Source: Thalassospira marina (GTDB taxonomy: Bacteria; Pseudomonadota; Alphaproteobacteria; Rhodospirillales; Thalassospiraceae). Taken from it: a stretch of DNA of 64,000 nucleotides. The position numbers were made by a program, and so were the translations under genes. Positions within the stretch are counted from its first letter, which is position 1. Each line of letters opens with the position of its first letter. Shown piece by piece: positions 1 to 9,090 of this stretch. The stretch lies in assembly GCF_002844375.1 (NCBI RefSeq), contig NZ_CP024199.1, forward strand, positions 2,653,001 through 2,717,000, in the 5' to 3' direction. A model generated the notes under the pieces. The model saw nothing but the letters and a program-made list of their open reading frames with translations. It ran no database searches and was not told the DNA's origin.

Positions 1-125
1 GTTTTGTAACCTGATGTTAGCAGATGTTACAGATTGTTAATGCGCCTTGTTATTGTCTGCTGGCTTGTTACATTCGGCTAGCGTCACTCTGTGTTCTTAT
101 CATGACAAATTTCAAGGAAAGCCCC

Positions 126-797
126 ATGCGCAAATTCATCCTGTTTGACCTCGACGGTACGCTGATCGACGGGGTGAATGACCTTGTCATGGCAATGAAC
201 CAGCTTCTTAAACAACATGATCATGCCCCGCTAACCCGCCACGAACTGGAACCGATGCTGGGCGATGGCGCACGGGTCTTAACCCGGCGGGCCTTTCAGG
301 CGCGAAATGTATCGCTTGATGAAGATGCCCTAAGCACGGCCTATACCAAATTTGTATCGCTGTACGAGGCAACAGCCTACCGTGATACATATTTGTATCA
401 GGATGCCGAGGCAACACTGCGCCAGCTTCATCAGGATGGCTGGGAAATTGGCCTGGCATCAAACAAACCCACCCGCCCCTGCCGTGAAATCCTTTCGATC
501 CTGGGAATTGATGATCTGTTTGTCACCATTGCCGGAGGGGATGCCACCAACGTCCGCAAGCCAGATGGCGGGCACCTGGCCTTTGCCCTTGATAAAATGG
601 GATATGACCGCACAAAGGGCGACTACGCCGTAATGATTGGCGACCATGCCAATGATGTAAATGCCGCGCGCGCCATTGATATTGCCGCGATTGCCGTTGC
701 CTTCGAGGTCGATGATACCAAAGCACGCGGATTGGGGGCAGACGCGGTTTTAACCCGTTTTTCGCAACTGCCCGATGCCTTGAAAAAAATTGCCTGA
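126..797 (+). CDS. gph: HAD-superfamily phosphatase, phosphoglycolate phosphatase-like
   Basis: A 223-residue cytosolic HAD hydrolase. The N-terminal motif FDLDGTLIDG supplies the nucleophile Asp and the general acid Asp. An SNK triplet follows at about residue 116, and IGDHANDVNAARA near residue 178 carries the metal-binding acidic pair. Order and length fit the Gph/PGP group, which hydrolyses 2-phosphoglycolate, although HAD substrate calls from sequence are weak. The reading frame is open from position 24, but the ATG at 126 follows AAGGAAAG at a good distance and begins directly at the HAD motif, so I chose it. The gene stands alone upstream of a tRNA. A pyrophosphatase or other sugar-phosphate phosphatase role is possible. 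Confidence 0.85.
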   Translation: MRKFILFDLDGTLIDGVNDLVMAMNQLLKQHDHAPLTRHELEPMLGDGARVLTRRAFQARNVSLDEDALSTAYTKFVSLYEATAYRDTYLYQDAEATLRQLHQDGWEIGLASNKPTRPCREILSILGIDDLFVTIAGGDATNVRKPDGGHLAFALDKMGYDRTKGDYAVMIGDHANDVNAARAIDIAAIAVAFEVDDTKARGLGADAVLTRFSQLPDALKKIA

Positions 798-887
798 ATT
801 GGCAGCTTGACTCCCCCGGCAACGCCCCTTATAACCCGCGCCACTGATCGGCGAAGCTCTGGTAATTAAAGGGTGATTTGCCGTTTA

Positions 888-964
888 GGGCGTATAGCTC
901 AGTTGGTTAGAGCGTTCCCTTCACACGGGAGAGGTCACAAGTTCGAATCTTGTTACGCCCACCA
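888..964 (+). tRNA. tRNA-Val (anticodon CAC)
   Basis: A full cloverleaf can be drawn. The acceptor stem is GGGCGTA/TACGCCC, the D stem GCTC/GAGC, and the anticodon stem TTCCC/GGGAG around loop TTCACAC (anticodon CAC). The T stem is ACAAG/CTTGT around TTCGAAT. The discriminator A and the CCA end are encoded. It reads GTG valine codons. Confidence 0.97.
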
Positions 965-1037
965 TTTTCCGCATAAAGTTTTAGATCAAAATCGAAATTT
1001 AACGGCGTTCAGTTAGTACTGAAACATGTAGTGCTAA

Positions 1038-1814
1038 TTAAAATGCTGATAGAAAACGTTTTATGCGAACGTCAAGCCCCAATTGATCAATAGTGTGGAC
1101 CGGATATAATCCGTACGATAACACTGTCTTACCTTCTGGGCATGCGAAAAAGCGAGGTTTTATTTCCTCTAAATATCGCCCTTCAAGTACTCCCAGCCTC
1201 CCACCGTCCACACATCGATACAATGCATGCGCGACCAAGTCTGCTAACTGAAGCAACGGCTCATTTTTCTTTTCTGTTGCAAGGATTTTTTGAACGTTAA
1301 TGTTTCTTAAAAATTTTGAGTTTTCCTGAATTGGATTGCGTTGACAACTACGTACCAAGCCCCTAAGCCCCGAATAGTTAAAACCACCGTCTTCAAATAC
1401 AATACTCACATCATTCGGGCTGATATCATTCCTTCCAAGGTACATACCCACACGTTCTAATAAATATTGGGCGCACTTGTTGTAGTACTTTTTGTGATCC
1501 CCAGCAATTTGATCGCGATACCCTCCAAGGGTAGATTTTTTTGAGATCACTCCAACAATAACAACATCCAAAGTTGCCAAAACCTGCGAATATCTCACTT
1601 TCTGCTCATGCGACAGAGAACTGCAATGCAGCGAACCTTTATTTGTAATTTCATCCGTAAAACTCCGGATCACTTCTTTCAAATCTTCTTTTGAACTATC
1701 TTTAATTATCACTCCGCCCATTGTCATATAGGGAGAGGCCCCTGCTTCCTTTTCTGTTTGAATTTTTTTAATTCCAGGGTTACCACTCTCATCAATCAAG
1801 ACTGTATATTTCAC
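1038..1814 (-). CDS. DUF3800-domain protein
   Basis: About 258 residues. The N-terminal motif VLIDESGNPG and the C-terminal motif LLQLADLVAHALYR are the two hallmarks of DUF3800, a family of unestablished function. Its conserved acidic residues suggest an RNase H-like or other metal-dependent fold, which is inference. An ATG exists at 1838, but GTG at 1814 has GGAGG six bases upstream (1821-1825) and begins right at the conserved strand, so GTG is preferred. The gene is clearly richer in A+T and uses A/T-ending codons unlike its neighbours. It lies just downstream of a tRNA gene, a common integration site. No integrase or duplicated tRNA end is visible nearby, so if it was acquired horizontally only cargo remains. 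Confidence 0.75.
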   Translation of the reverse strand: MKYTVLIDESGNPGIKKIQTEKEAGASPYMTMGGVIIKDSSKEDLKEVIRSFTDEITNKGSLHCSSLSHEQKVRYSQVLATLDVVIVGVISKKSTLGGYRDQIAGDHKKYYNKCAQYLLERVGMYLGRNDISPNDVSIVFEDGGFNYSGLRGLVRSCQRNPIQENSKFLRNINVQKILATEKKNEPLLQLADLVAHALYRCVDGGRLGVLEGRYLEEIKPRFFACPEGKTVLSYGLYPVHTIDQLGLDVRIKRFLSAF

Positions 1815-1876
1815 CCACCGCCTCCGCACCCATTTCAATCAAAGTACACAAGATATTCCACCAATAAAAATTAAGC

Positions 1877-1912
1877 AAAAAAAAGCCGACAAGAAATTTC
1901 CTGTCGGCTTTT
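1877..1912 (-). terminator. Rho-independent terminator of the sugar-acid dehydratase gene
   Basis: A perfect stem (AAAAGCCGACA at 1881-1891 pairing with TGTCGGCTTTT at 1902-1912). On the minus strand the hairpin is followed by a run of eight T. It lies 27 bases past the dehydratase stop codon and also insulates the DUF3800 gene. Confidence 0.9.
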
Positions 1913-1938
1913 GAAAACTACAAAGACTATGAAGTTAT

Positions 1939-3684
1939 TTAGTGACTATCCTTGGGAATTTCCTTGCCACGCCCACCTAACAGGAAGTCGAAATCTGCCC
2001 CTTTATCCGCGCCAATGACATGGCTGTAATAAAGCGAGGCATAGCCGCTGGTCGGGACTGGCACGGTGGTTTGCCACGCAGCCAAACGACGGGCGATTTC
2101 GTCGTCGGGCACATCAAGGTGCAAACGGCGTTTGGGCACATCAAGTTCGATCATGTCACCATTCTGCACAATTGCCAGCGGGCCACCGGCGGCGGCTTCG
2201 GGGGATGTGTGCAAAACAACGGTGCCATAGGCCGTGCCGCTCATACGGGCATCCGAAATGCGGACCATGTCGGTAATGCCCTTGCGCAATACCTTGGGCG
2301 GCAGGCCCATATTGCCCACCTCGGCCATGCCAGGATACCCCTTGGGCCCGCAGTTTTTAAGGACCATGACGCAGTTTTCGTCGATATCAAGGCTTTCATC
2401 ATTAATCTTGGCCTTGTAATCGTCGATATCTTCAAACACCACAGCACGACCACGATGGGTCATCAAATGTTCGGACGCGGCTGATGGTTTCAGCACGGCC
2501 CCATTGGGCGCAAGGTTACCCTTGACCACGGCAATGCCGCCATGCTGGGTCAGTGCCTTTTCAAACGGCAAAATGACATCGTCATTCCAGTTGCGCACTT
2601 CGGCAACCTGGTCCCACATCGTCTCGCCCGAAACGGTAATCGCATCCTTGTGGATATGTCCCGCGTCGGCCAGTGCTTTGATCACCACCGGCAAACCACC
2701 CGCATAGAAGAATTCTTCCATCAGGTATTTGCCCGAAGGCTGCAGGTTTACAATGGTTGGAATATCACGGCCCAGACGGTCCCAGTCATCAAGCGTCAGA
2801 TCAACACCCAAACGCCCGGCAATTGCCAGCAGGTGAATAACCGCATTGGTGGAGCCACCAATGGCACCATTCACACGAATGGCATTTTCAAAGGCCTGCT
2901 TGGTCATCACGTCAGACGGCTTAAGGTCATCCTTGACCATCTGCACAATGCGGCGGCCAGTCAAATGCGCCATCACCCGACGGCGGCTATCGACAGCGGG
3001 AATGGCGGCATTGCCCGACAGGGCCATGCCCAGCGCCTCAGCCATGCTGGCCATGCTGGATGCCGTACCCATGGTGTTGCACGAACCGGGCGAACGCGAC
3101 ATGGCGATTTCAGCTTCAAGGAAATCCTCGGTGCTGATTTTGCCTGCCTTGCGGTCTTCGGAAAGCTGCCACAGCGACGTGCCCGAGCCAATATCCTGCC
3201 CGCGCCATTTACCATTCAGCATCGGCCCGCCGGTAACAACAATGGCCGGAATATCGACACTGGATGCGCCCATCAAAAGGGCCGGTGTGGTTTTATCGCA
3301 GCCCACCATAAGCACCACGCCATCCAGCGGGGTGCCACGCAGGGCTTCTTCCACATCCATCGCACACAGGTTACGAAACATCATGGCCGTTGGGCGCAAT
3401 GTGCTTTCACCTGGTGAAAATACCGGAAATTCCAGCGGCAGACCGCCTGCTTCGTAAATGCCATGCTTGACCCGTTCGGCCAGATCACGCAGATGGGCAT
3501 TACACGGGGTCAGCTGCGACCAGGTATTGCAAATGCCAATAACCGGGCGGCCATCAAACAGATCAGCCGGCAGACCCTGGTTTTTCATCCAGCTACGGTG
3601 ATAGATATTGTCCTTGCTGGTGCCACCAAACCAACCTTGGGAGCGCAGCGTGCGCGGCCAGGCTGCGGGTTTGAAGGTGCTCAT
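1939..3684 (-). CDS. IlvD/Edd-family sugar-acid dehydratase, L-arabinonate dehydratase-like
   Basis: 581 residues, the usual length for the family. The start RSQGWFGGT...HRSWMKNQG and the segment FDGRPVIGICNTWSQLTPCN match the pentonate/hexonate dehydratase branch (L-arabinonate, D-xylonate or D-fuconate dehydratases) rather than the branched-chain amino acid enzyme. Cluster cysteines are visible in CNTWS, VGCDKTTP and GSCNTMGTASSM. The enzyme would turn an aldonic acid into a 2-keto-3-deoxy acid in the cytosol. It lies downstream of gguB in the same direction, 177 bases away with a hairpin between, so it is probably the last gene of the sugar-uptake transcript. AGGAGA stands seven bases before the ATG. 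The exact sugar acid cannot be read from sequence. Confidence 0.85.
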   Translation of the reverse strand: MSTFKPAAWPRTLRSQGWFGGTSKDNIYHRSWMKNQGLPADLFDGRPVIGICNTWSQLTPCNAHLRDLAERVKHGIYEAGGLPLEFPVFSPGESTLRPTAMMFRNLCAMDVEEALRGTPLDGVVLMVGCDKTTPALLMGASSVDIPAIVVTGGPMLNGKWRGQDIGSGTSLWQLSEDRKAGKISTEDFLEAEIAMSRSPGSCNTMGTASSMASMAEALGMALSGNAAIPAVDSRRRVMAHLTGRRIVQMVKDDLKPSDVMTKQAFENAIRVNGAIGGSTNAVIHLLAIAGRLGVDLTLDDWDRLGRDIPTIVNLQPSGKYLMEEFFYAGGLPVVIKALADAGHIHKDAITVSGETMWDQVAEVRNWNDDVILPFEKALTQHGGIAVVKGNLAPNGAVLKPSAASEHLMTHRGRAVVFEDIDDYKAKINDESLDIDENCVMVLKNCGPKGYPGMAEVGNMGLPPKVLRKGITDMVRISDARMSGTAYGTVVLHTSPEAAAGGPLAIVQNGDMIELDVPKRRLHLDVPDDEIARRLAAWQTTVPVPTSGYASLYYSHVIGADKGADFDFLLGGRGKEIPKDSH

Positions 3685-3795
3685 GCCCGGTCTCCTGAGT
3701 TTGTGGGAAACACCGGCTTATTTGTGCCGGTGGTCCGGGCGCGCAATGCACCCAGATAAAAATTCAAACGGTGTAAAAAACCTGCCCCGGTTGCC

Positions 3796-3839
3796 CCGGG
3801 CAAACAGGCAAAACACGTATTTTGCCCGGTTTTCGGTCC
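3796..3839 (-). other. Intercistronic hairpin between gguB and dehydratase
   Basis: CCGGGCAAA (3796-3804) pairs with TTTGCCCGG (3831-3839). A nested GGCAAAA/TTTTGCC pair sits inside on the minus strand. There is no long T run, so it could stabilise the upstream mRNA or partly terminate transcription before the dehydratase gene. Confidence 0.45.
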
Positions 3840-3861
3840 GTTTTGTTGTGTCGTCAATTCT

Positions 3862-5046
3862 TTAGGCCTTGTTTTTGTTATAGACATCGAAAATCACCGC
3901 GGCGAGCAACACCAGGCCCTTAATGACCTGCTGCCAGTCAATACCGACACCGACAATCGACATACCGTTATTCATAACGCCCATGATCAGGGCGCCGACG
4001 ACAGCGCCGATAATTTTACCGACCCCGCCAGACATGGACGCGCCACCGATAAAGACGGCTGCGATCACGTCAAGCTCAAAGGCAATACCCGCTTTCGGGG
4101 TTGCCGTATTCAATCGCGCAGCAAAAACCAGCCCGGCCAAACCGGCCAGCATGCCCATATTGGCAAAAGTCAAAAAGGCCAGCTTACGGGTATTGATGCC
4201 CGAAAGCTGGGCGGCCTTTTCATTGCCCCCCATTGCATAAATGCGGCGGCCAATGGTGGTGCTGTTGGTAACAAAGGTGAAAATCGCAATCAGAACCGCC
4301 ATCACGATCAGCACATTGGGCAGGCCGCGATAGGTGGAAAGCAGATAGGCGATATAAAGAATGGCAAGGCCCGCAATGGCGTGCTTGGCGGCAAAAAATG
4401 CCATTGGTTCTTCGACCACGGCAAAACGGGCCTGCTTGGCACGCGACCGCAAACCCAAGACCGGCAAAATAACGGCCACAGCGATGCCAATGATCATGGA
4501 AAAGACGTTAAAGCGCCCTTCGATCATGCCGCTAAAAATATCAGGCACAAAGCCCGATGACATTAACTGGAAGTTTGACGGAAACGGCCCGACAGATGCG
4601 CCGCCCAACAATGCCAGCGTCAAACCACGAAACACCAGCATGCCAGCCAGCGTGACAATGAAGGAAGGAATGCGCCAATAGGCCACCCAATAGCCCTGGG
4701 CACAGCCGATCAGCCCCCCCACGATCAGGCAGGCCGGAATCACAACAATCGTTGGCAAATCCCACTGCACCGACATAACCGCGGCCAATGCCCCGATAAA
4801 GCCGACAACCGACCCCACCGACAGGTCGATATTGCCACCAACGATAACCAGCAGCATGCCCACCGCCATGATGATGACATAGCTGTTTTGCAGGAAAAGG
4901 TTGGTCAGATTGACCGGCTTCATCAAGACGCCATCGGTCAGATACTGAAAGAATGCCATGATCGCGATCAGGGCCAGAACCATGCCATATTCGCGGGTGT
5001 GTGTACGCAGGTAATAGCCGATATTTTTGCTGGAAGTCTCAGTCAT
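3862..5046 (-). CDS. gguB: Sugar ABC transporter permease GguB
   Basis: 394 residues, almost entirely hydrophobic, with about ten membrane segments. Motifs such as GGNIDLSVGSVVGF near residue 70 and GGASMSGGVGKIIGAVVGALIMGVMNNGMS near the C-terminus are those of the carbohydrate importer permeases (RbsC/XylH/MmsB/GguB class). It forms the membrane channel for the ChvE-loaded sugar. Ten bases separate it from gguA upstream, and GAGGACGGA precedes the ATG. The operon order chvE-gguA-gguB is that known in Agrobacterium. Confidence 0.93.
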   Translation of the reverse strand: MTETSSKNIGYYLRTHTREYGMVLALIAIMAFFQYLTDGVLMKPVNLTNLFLQNSYVIIMAVGMLLVIVGGNIDLSVGSVVGFIGALAAVMSVQWDLPTIVVIPACLIVGGLIGCAQGYWVAYWRIPSFIVTLAGMLVFRGLTLALLGGASVGPFPSNFQLMSSGFVPDIFSGMIEGRFNVFSMIIGIAVAVILPVLGLRSRAKQARFAVVEEPMAFFAAKHAIAGLAILYIAYLLSTYRGLPNVLIVMAVLIAIFTFVTNSTTIGRRIYAMGGNEKAAQLSGINTRKLAFLTFANMGMLAGLAGLVFAARLNTATPKAGIAFELDVIAAVFIGGASMSGGVGKIIGAVVGALIMGVMNNGMSIVGVGIDWQQVIKGLVLLAAVIFDVYNKNKA

Positions 5047-5056
5047 TGGTCCGTCC

Positions 5057-6577
5057 TCACCCCTTCAGGATCATGTGCATGATCTTTTCCTGGCTGGCTT
5101 CGCTTGCGGCCAGCTGTCCCTTGATTTCGCCTTCATTCATCACATAAATGCGGTCGCACATGCCCAGAAGTTCCGGCATTTCCGACGAGATCATGATGAC
5201 CCCTTTGCCGTCGGCAGCCAGTTGATTGATAATGGAATAGATTTCGTATTTCGCACCGACATCGATGCCGCGTGTCGGCTCGTCGAGGATCAGAACCTCA
5301 GGCCCGGCAAACAGCCATTTCGACAGAACCACCTTTTGCTGGTTCCCGCCCGAAAGATTGACCACCTTCTGCGCGACATTAGGGGTGCGAATATTGATTT
5401 TCTGGCGGTATTCCTCGGCAACGCCGCGTTCGGCACCGTCATTTAAAACACCGCGTTCCGAAACACCGGGCAAATTGGCCAGGGTAATATTGGTAGTGAT
5501 GCTTTCCTCAAGGATCAGGCCCATTTCCTTGCGATCCTCGGTCACATAGGCAAGCCCTGCATCAATGGCGCGTTCAACGGTTGAAACATCCACCGTCTTG
5601 CCATTCATCACGACCTCGCCCGTGATATCAAGACCATAGGACCGGCCAAAGATGCTCATGGCAAGTTCGGTGCGCCCTGCCCCCATCAAACCGGCAATAC
5701 CAACCACCTCGCCCGCCGCGACATCGATATTCACGTTTTTTATCAGTTGCTTGGTCGGGTGCAGCGGGTGATAGCACGACCAGTTGCGGACCTCCATGAT
5801 GGTCGCGCCAATATTGGGCGTCCGATCCGGATAACGGTGCGCCATATCACGCCCGACCATATCCTTGACGATATCGTCCTCGCTGATCTGGCCTTCATGG
5901 CAATCAAGTGTTGAAACTGCCTTGCCGTCACGAATAACCGTGATGCGGTCGGCAACACGGCTGATTTCGTTCAGCTTGTGCGAAATCAGGATCGAGGTAA
6001 TGCCCTGATTACGAAATTCGATCAAAAGGTCCAGCAGCTTCTGGCTGTCATTTTCCTGCAGGGACGATGTTGGCTCGTCCAGAATAAGAAGTTTCACTTC
6101 CTTGGACAGGGCCTTGGCAATTTCCACAAGCTGCTGTTTGCCCACACCAATATTGGTCACCAGGGTATTGGGGGCTTCACGCAGGCCAACCTTGCCTAAA
6201 AGTTCGGTCGTTCTGGCAAATGTCTTGGGCCAGTTGATGACACCATTTTCAGACAGTTCATTACCAAGAAAGATATTTTCCGCGATAGACAGCAACGGCA
6301 CCAGGGCCAGTTCCTGGTGAATAATGATAATGCCGCGATCCTCGCTATCGCGGATATCACGAAATTCCTGAATTTTGTCGTCGAACAGAATATCGCCTTC
6401 ATAGGTGCCGTGCGGGTAAACCCCGCTCAGAACCTTCATCAGCGTTGATTTTCCTGCACCATTTTCGCCGCACAGGGCATGGATTTCGCCCCGGCGCACC
6501 TTAAGGTTAACATCATCAAGCGCCTTCACACCTGGGAAGGTCTTTGTGATATTGCGCATCTCCAGGATGGTATCCAT
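5057..6577 (-). CDS. gguA: Sugar ABC transporter ATP-binding protein GguA
   Basis: 506 residues with two ABC domains in tandem, as in the RbsA/XylG/MmsA class. The first has Walker A GENGAGKST. The second has signature LSGGNQQKV and Walker B LILDEPTRGIDVGAKYEIY. Two in-frame ATGs exist. The one at 6577 (MDTILEMRN) is preceded by GGGAGGACCGG, whereas the one at 6592 overlaps that RBS, so 6577 is the better start. It energises sugar import with GguB and ChvE. A hairpin in the 168-base gap behind chvE probably makes this gene less expressed than the binding protein. Confidence 0.93.
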   Translation of the reverse strand: MDTILEMRNITKTFPGVKALDDVNLKVRRGEIHALCGENGAGKSTLMKVLSGVYPHGTYEGDILFDDKIQEFRDIRDSEDRGIIIIHQELALVPLLSIAENIFLGNELSENGVINWPKTFARTTELLGKVGLREAPNTLVTNIGVGKQQLVEIAKALSKEVKLLILDEPTSSLQENDSQKLLDLLIEFRNQGITSILISHKLNEISRVADRITVIRDGKAVSTLDCHEGQISEDDIVKDMVGRDMAHRYPDRTPNIGATIMEVRNWSCYHPLHPTKQLIKNVNIDVAAGEVVGIAGLMGAGRTELAMSIFGRSYGLDITGEVVMNGKTVDVSTVERAIDAGLAYVTEDRKEMGLILEESITTNITLANLPGVSERGVLNDGAERGVAEEYRQKINIRTPNVAQKVVNLSGGNQQKVVLSKWLFAGPEVLILDEPTRGIDVGAKYEIYSIINQLAADGKGVIMISSEMPELLGMCDRIYVMNEGEIKGQLAASEASQEKIMHMILKG

Positions 6578-6690
6578 CCGGTCCTCCCGCATGCCGGGCT
6601 ATGCCGGCTCCCTTCTTAAAAACGCGACCCGTGATCTGGGTAACGGGCCTGTTGCCACCTGCTTTTTGCGGCGGCTTTGGGTTATCCTGC

Positions 6691-6723
6691 AAAAGCGGGC
6701 GGCGCATCTTCACCGCCCGTTTC
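6691..6723 (-). other. Hairpin between chvE and gguA
   Basis: AAAGCGGGCGG (6692-6702) pairs with CCGCCCGTTT (6713-6722) with one G-T wobble. Such hairpins after the binding-protein gene of ABC operons commonly protect the upstream mRNA and attenuate readthrough. That role here is inference. Confidence 0.55.
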
Positions 6724-6745
6724 GCACATCATGCACGAGGCATTC

Positions 6746-7837
6746 TTATTTGACCTGGTCAGCGCTGTAATAACCCGAACCAACCAGCACACCTTCCCAG
6801 TTGCTTTTATCAACAAGGACCGGTTCCAGCAGGTAGGACGGCACAACCTTGACGCCATTGTCGTAGGTTTTGGTGTCGTTCACGGTCGGCTCGTTGCCAG
6901 CCAGAACATCATTGACCATACTGACCGTGACACGCGCCAGTTCACGGGTATCCTTGAACACGGTTGAATATTGTTCACCTGCAAGGATCGACTTAACCGA
7001 CGGCAATTCGGCATCCTGGCCGGTCACGATCGGCATTTTCATATCGCCCGAGCCATAACCAACACCCTTGAGCGAGGACAGAATACCAATCGACAGCCCG
7101 TCATAAGGCGAAAGCACACCATCGACCTTTTCGTCGGTGTAATAGGCTGAAAGCAGGTTATCCATACGGGCCTGGGCAACGGCACCATCCCAACGCAGGG
7201 TACCAACCTTGTCCATGCCGGTCTGGCCGGATTTGATAACGATTTTGCCTTCGTCGATCAGCGGCTGCAGAACCGACATGGCACCGTTATAGAAGAAATA
7301 GGCGTTGTTATCGTCGGGCGAGCCGCCAAACAGTTCAACATTATACGGGCCATCGCCGCGCGATGCCAAACCGTCCACCAGCGAGGTTGCCTGCAAGACG
7401 CCAACCTTGAAGTTATCGAAGGTCGAATAATAATCGACATCGCCGCTATCGCGGATCAGGCGGTCATAGGCAAAAACCTTGATCCCGGCGGCCTTGGCAT
7501 TTGCCAGGGCATTGGACAGGGTCGAACCATCGATGGCGGCAATCACCAGCACATCGACCCCCTTCACGATCATGTTTTCGATCTGGGAAAGCTGGTTGGG
7601 AATGTCGTCTTCTGCATATTGAAGGTCGGTTTTATAACCGGCTTCTTCAAACTGCTTGACCATCGAATCGCCATCCGAAATCCAGCGGGCGGAAGATTTG
7701 GTCGGCATGGCAATTCCGACAAAGCCCTTGTCAGCAGCATGGGCGGCAGACATGCCAAAACCACCAGGCAATGCAGGGGCAAAAGTTGCGGCTGCGCCAA
7801 AGGCAATGCCGGCCAAAACGGCACTCAGACGTTTCAT
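6746..7837 (-). CDS. chvE: Periplasmic multiple-sugar-binding protein ChvE
   Basis: 363 residues with a signal peptide (KR, hydrophobic core, cleavage near AHA-AD at about residue 35). The mature protein starts KGFVGIAMPTKSSARWISDG and contains QYAEDDIPNQLSQIENM, FDNFKVGVLQATS and GGSPDDNNAYFFY. This is a very close match in memory to Agrobacterium ChvE, which binds galactose, arabinose, glucose, xylose and other pyranoses. It delivers sugars to GguAB. In Agrobacterium it also signals to VirA, but no such partner is seen here. GGGAGAA lies seven bases before the ATG. It is divergent from the LysR gene gbpR, as in Agrobacterium and Azospirillum. Confidence 0.95.
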   Translation of the reverse strand: MKRLSAVLAGIAFGAAATFAPALPGGFGMSAAHAADKGFVGIAMPTKSSARWISDGDSMVKQFEEAGYKTDLQYAEDDIPNQLSQIENMIVKGVDVLVIAAIDGSTLSNALANAKAAGIKVFAYDRLIRDSGDVDYYSTFDNFKVGVLQATSLVDGLASRGDGPYNVELFGGSPDDNNAYFFYNGAMSVLQPLIDEGKIVIKSGQTGMDKVGTLRWDGAVAQARMDNLLSAYYTDEKVDGVLSPYDGLSIGILSSLKGVGYGSGDMKMPIVTGQDAELPSVKSILAGEQYSTVFKDTRELARVTVSMVNDVLAGNEPTVNDTKTYDNGVKVVPSYLLEPVLVDKSNWEGVLVGSGYYSADQVK

Positions 7838-8014
7838 TATGTTTTCTCCCTAATGACACGGCAATTTCCGGCATTCGCCTTTCTGGTTAAGGCACCGGGT
7901 GCCCGTCCTTGCCGTGTAGCGTTTTTTGCGTTGCGACTGCCATTTTCCAATGGCGCCGACCGCGCAATATTCCGTTGCTTCGCCATAACATTCAAATAAT
8001 GAAAACTGAACATT

Positions 8015-8034
8015 GCATATCAAAAATGATATGC
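8015..8034. promoter_or_regulatory. Candidate GbpR operator (perfect inverted repeat)
   Basis: GCATATCA-AAAA-TGATATGC, perfect 8-base arms around a 4-base spacer, in the divergent gap between chvE and gbpR, 46 bases before the gbpR ATG. LysR-type activators bind dyads of this size. The assignment to GbpR rests on position only. Confidence 0.6.
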
Positions 8035-8079
8035 TTTAACTTTCCGTTCTTCCTTCGGGTTTTTGCAGGGGCCGCCCTA

Positions 8080-9090
8080 ATGAGTAACACCGCCAATCAA
8101 CCGGAAATGTCACCGGCCCAAACCCTGCTTTCCGGGTCGGGTAACCTGTTTAAACGCGGGCTTAAAATCAGCCATCTGCGCATGATTGTCGCAATGGAGG
8201 AAACCGGTCAGATCAGCCTTGCCGCGGCGATGTTAAAAACATCGCAACCCGCCGCATCGCGCCTGTTATCGGAAATGGAAGATATGCTGGGCGCGCGCCT
8301 GTGTGAACGTGGTGCGCGCGGTGTGGAAATGACCAATGCGGGCCGCGCCCTGGCCCAGCGTGCGCGCACCATGCTGATTGAAATGCGCGAGGCCGAACGC
8401 GAAATCGAGGACATCAAAAATGGCGGCGGCACCGTTTTTATCGGCGCGGTGACGGCTGCGGCGGTTGACCTTGTGGTGCCGGTGGTGCGCGATATTCAAT
8501 CGCGCAATGCCCGGTTCGAGGCACAGGTAACCATTGGCCCGTCGCATATCCTGATCAAAAGCCTGCTGGCGGGGGAGTATGATTTTATAATCGGCCGTGT
8601 ACCGCAGGATGTGGACCCGCGCCTTTTTAACATCTGGCAAATCCGCAGCGAAAAAATCCGCCTGCTGGTACGCAAGGGCCACCCGCTTCTGGCACATAAC
8701 CCGGTATCGCTGGCACAGCTTGCCCAATATGAATGGATATTGCCGCCGCCCGGCAACCTGATGCGCCGCACGATCGAGGATGTTTTTATCGCCCAAAATC
8801 TGCCCCTGCCCCATTCCGGGCTGAATACGGCATCCCTTCTTGTCACGCTTGCGGCAATCATGGATAGCGATGCCGTCGCTCCGATGGCCGAGGAGGTCAC
8901 ACCCCTGCTAACGCGGGGTGGTGCCATTACCGAACTGCCTTTAACCGAAGCCATCGAAATCAAACCCTACAGCCTGTTAACCGCCGCAGGCCACCGCCTG
9001 TCACCATCGGCGCAAATGGTGTCGGATCATATTCTAGCAAAGATTGATCTGGCGGCGAAAACGCAAACGAAAATGCCTGAAACACCATAA
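8080..9090 (+). CDS. gbpR: LysR-family regulator GbpR
   Basis: 336 residues. The N-terminal winged helix-turn-helix reads KISHLRMIVAMEETGQIS and then KTSQPAASRLLSEMEDMLGARLCER, followed by a LysR substrate-binding domain. This resembles GbpR, the LysR regulator divergent from chvE that activates it in response to galactose, arabinose and other sugars. The frame is open from 7909, but the ATG at 8080 starts at a normal distance from the helix-turn-helix and lies after the operator-like dyad, so I chose it. The RBS is weak (GCAGGGG at about ten bases), consistent with low regulator expression. Confidence 0.88.
   Translation: MSNTANQPEMSPAQTLLSGSGNLFKRGLKISHLRMIVAMEETGQISLAAAMLKTSQPAASRLLSEMEDMLGARLCERGARGVEMTNAGRALAQRARTMLIEMREAEREIEDIKNGGGTVFIGAVTAAAVDLVVPVVRDIQSRNARFEAQVTIGPSHILIKSLLAGEYDFIIGRVPQDVDPRLFNIWQIRSEKIRLLVRKGHPLLAHNPVSLAQLAQYEWILPPPGNLMRRTIEDVFIAQNLPLPHSGLNTASLLVTLAAIMDSDAVAPMAEEVTPLLTRGGAITELPLTEAIEIKPYSLLTAAGHRLSPSAQMVSDHILAKIDLAAKTQTKMPETP

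Noticed and set aside
2542..3417. Long plus-strand open frame (291 residues) opposite the dehydratase gene
   Set aside because: It is the antisense of a clear IlvD/Edd gene, has no domain, and its His/Gln-rich composition is typical of antisense frames in this genome.
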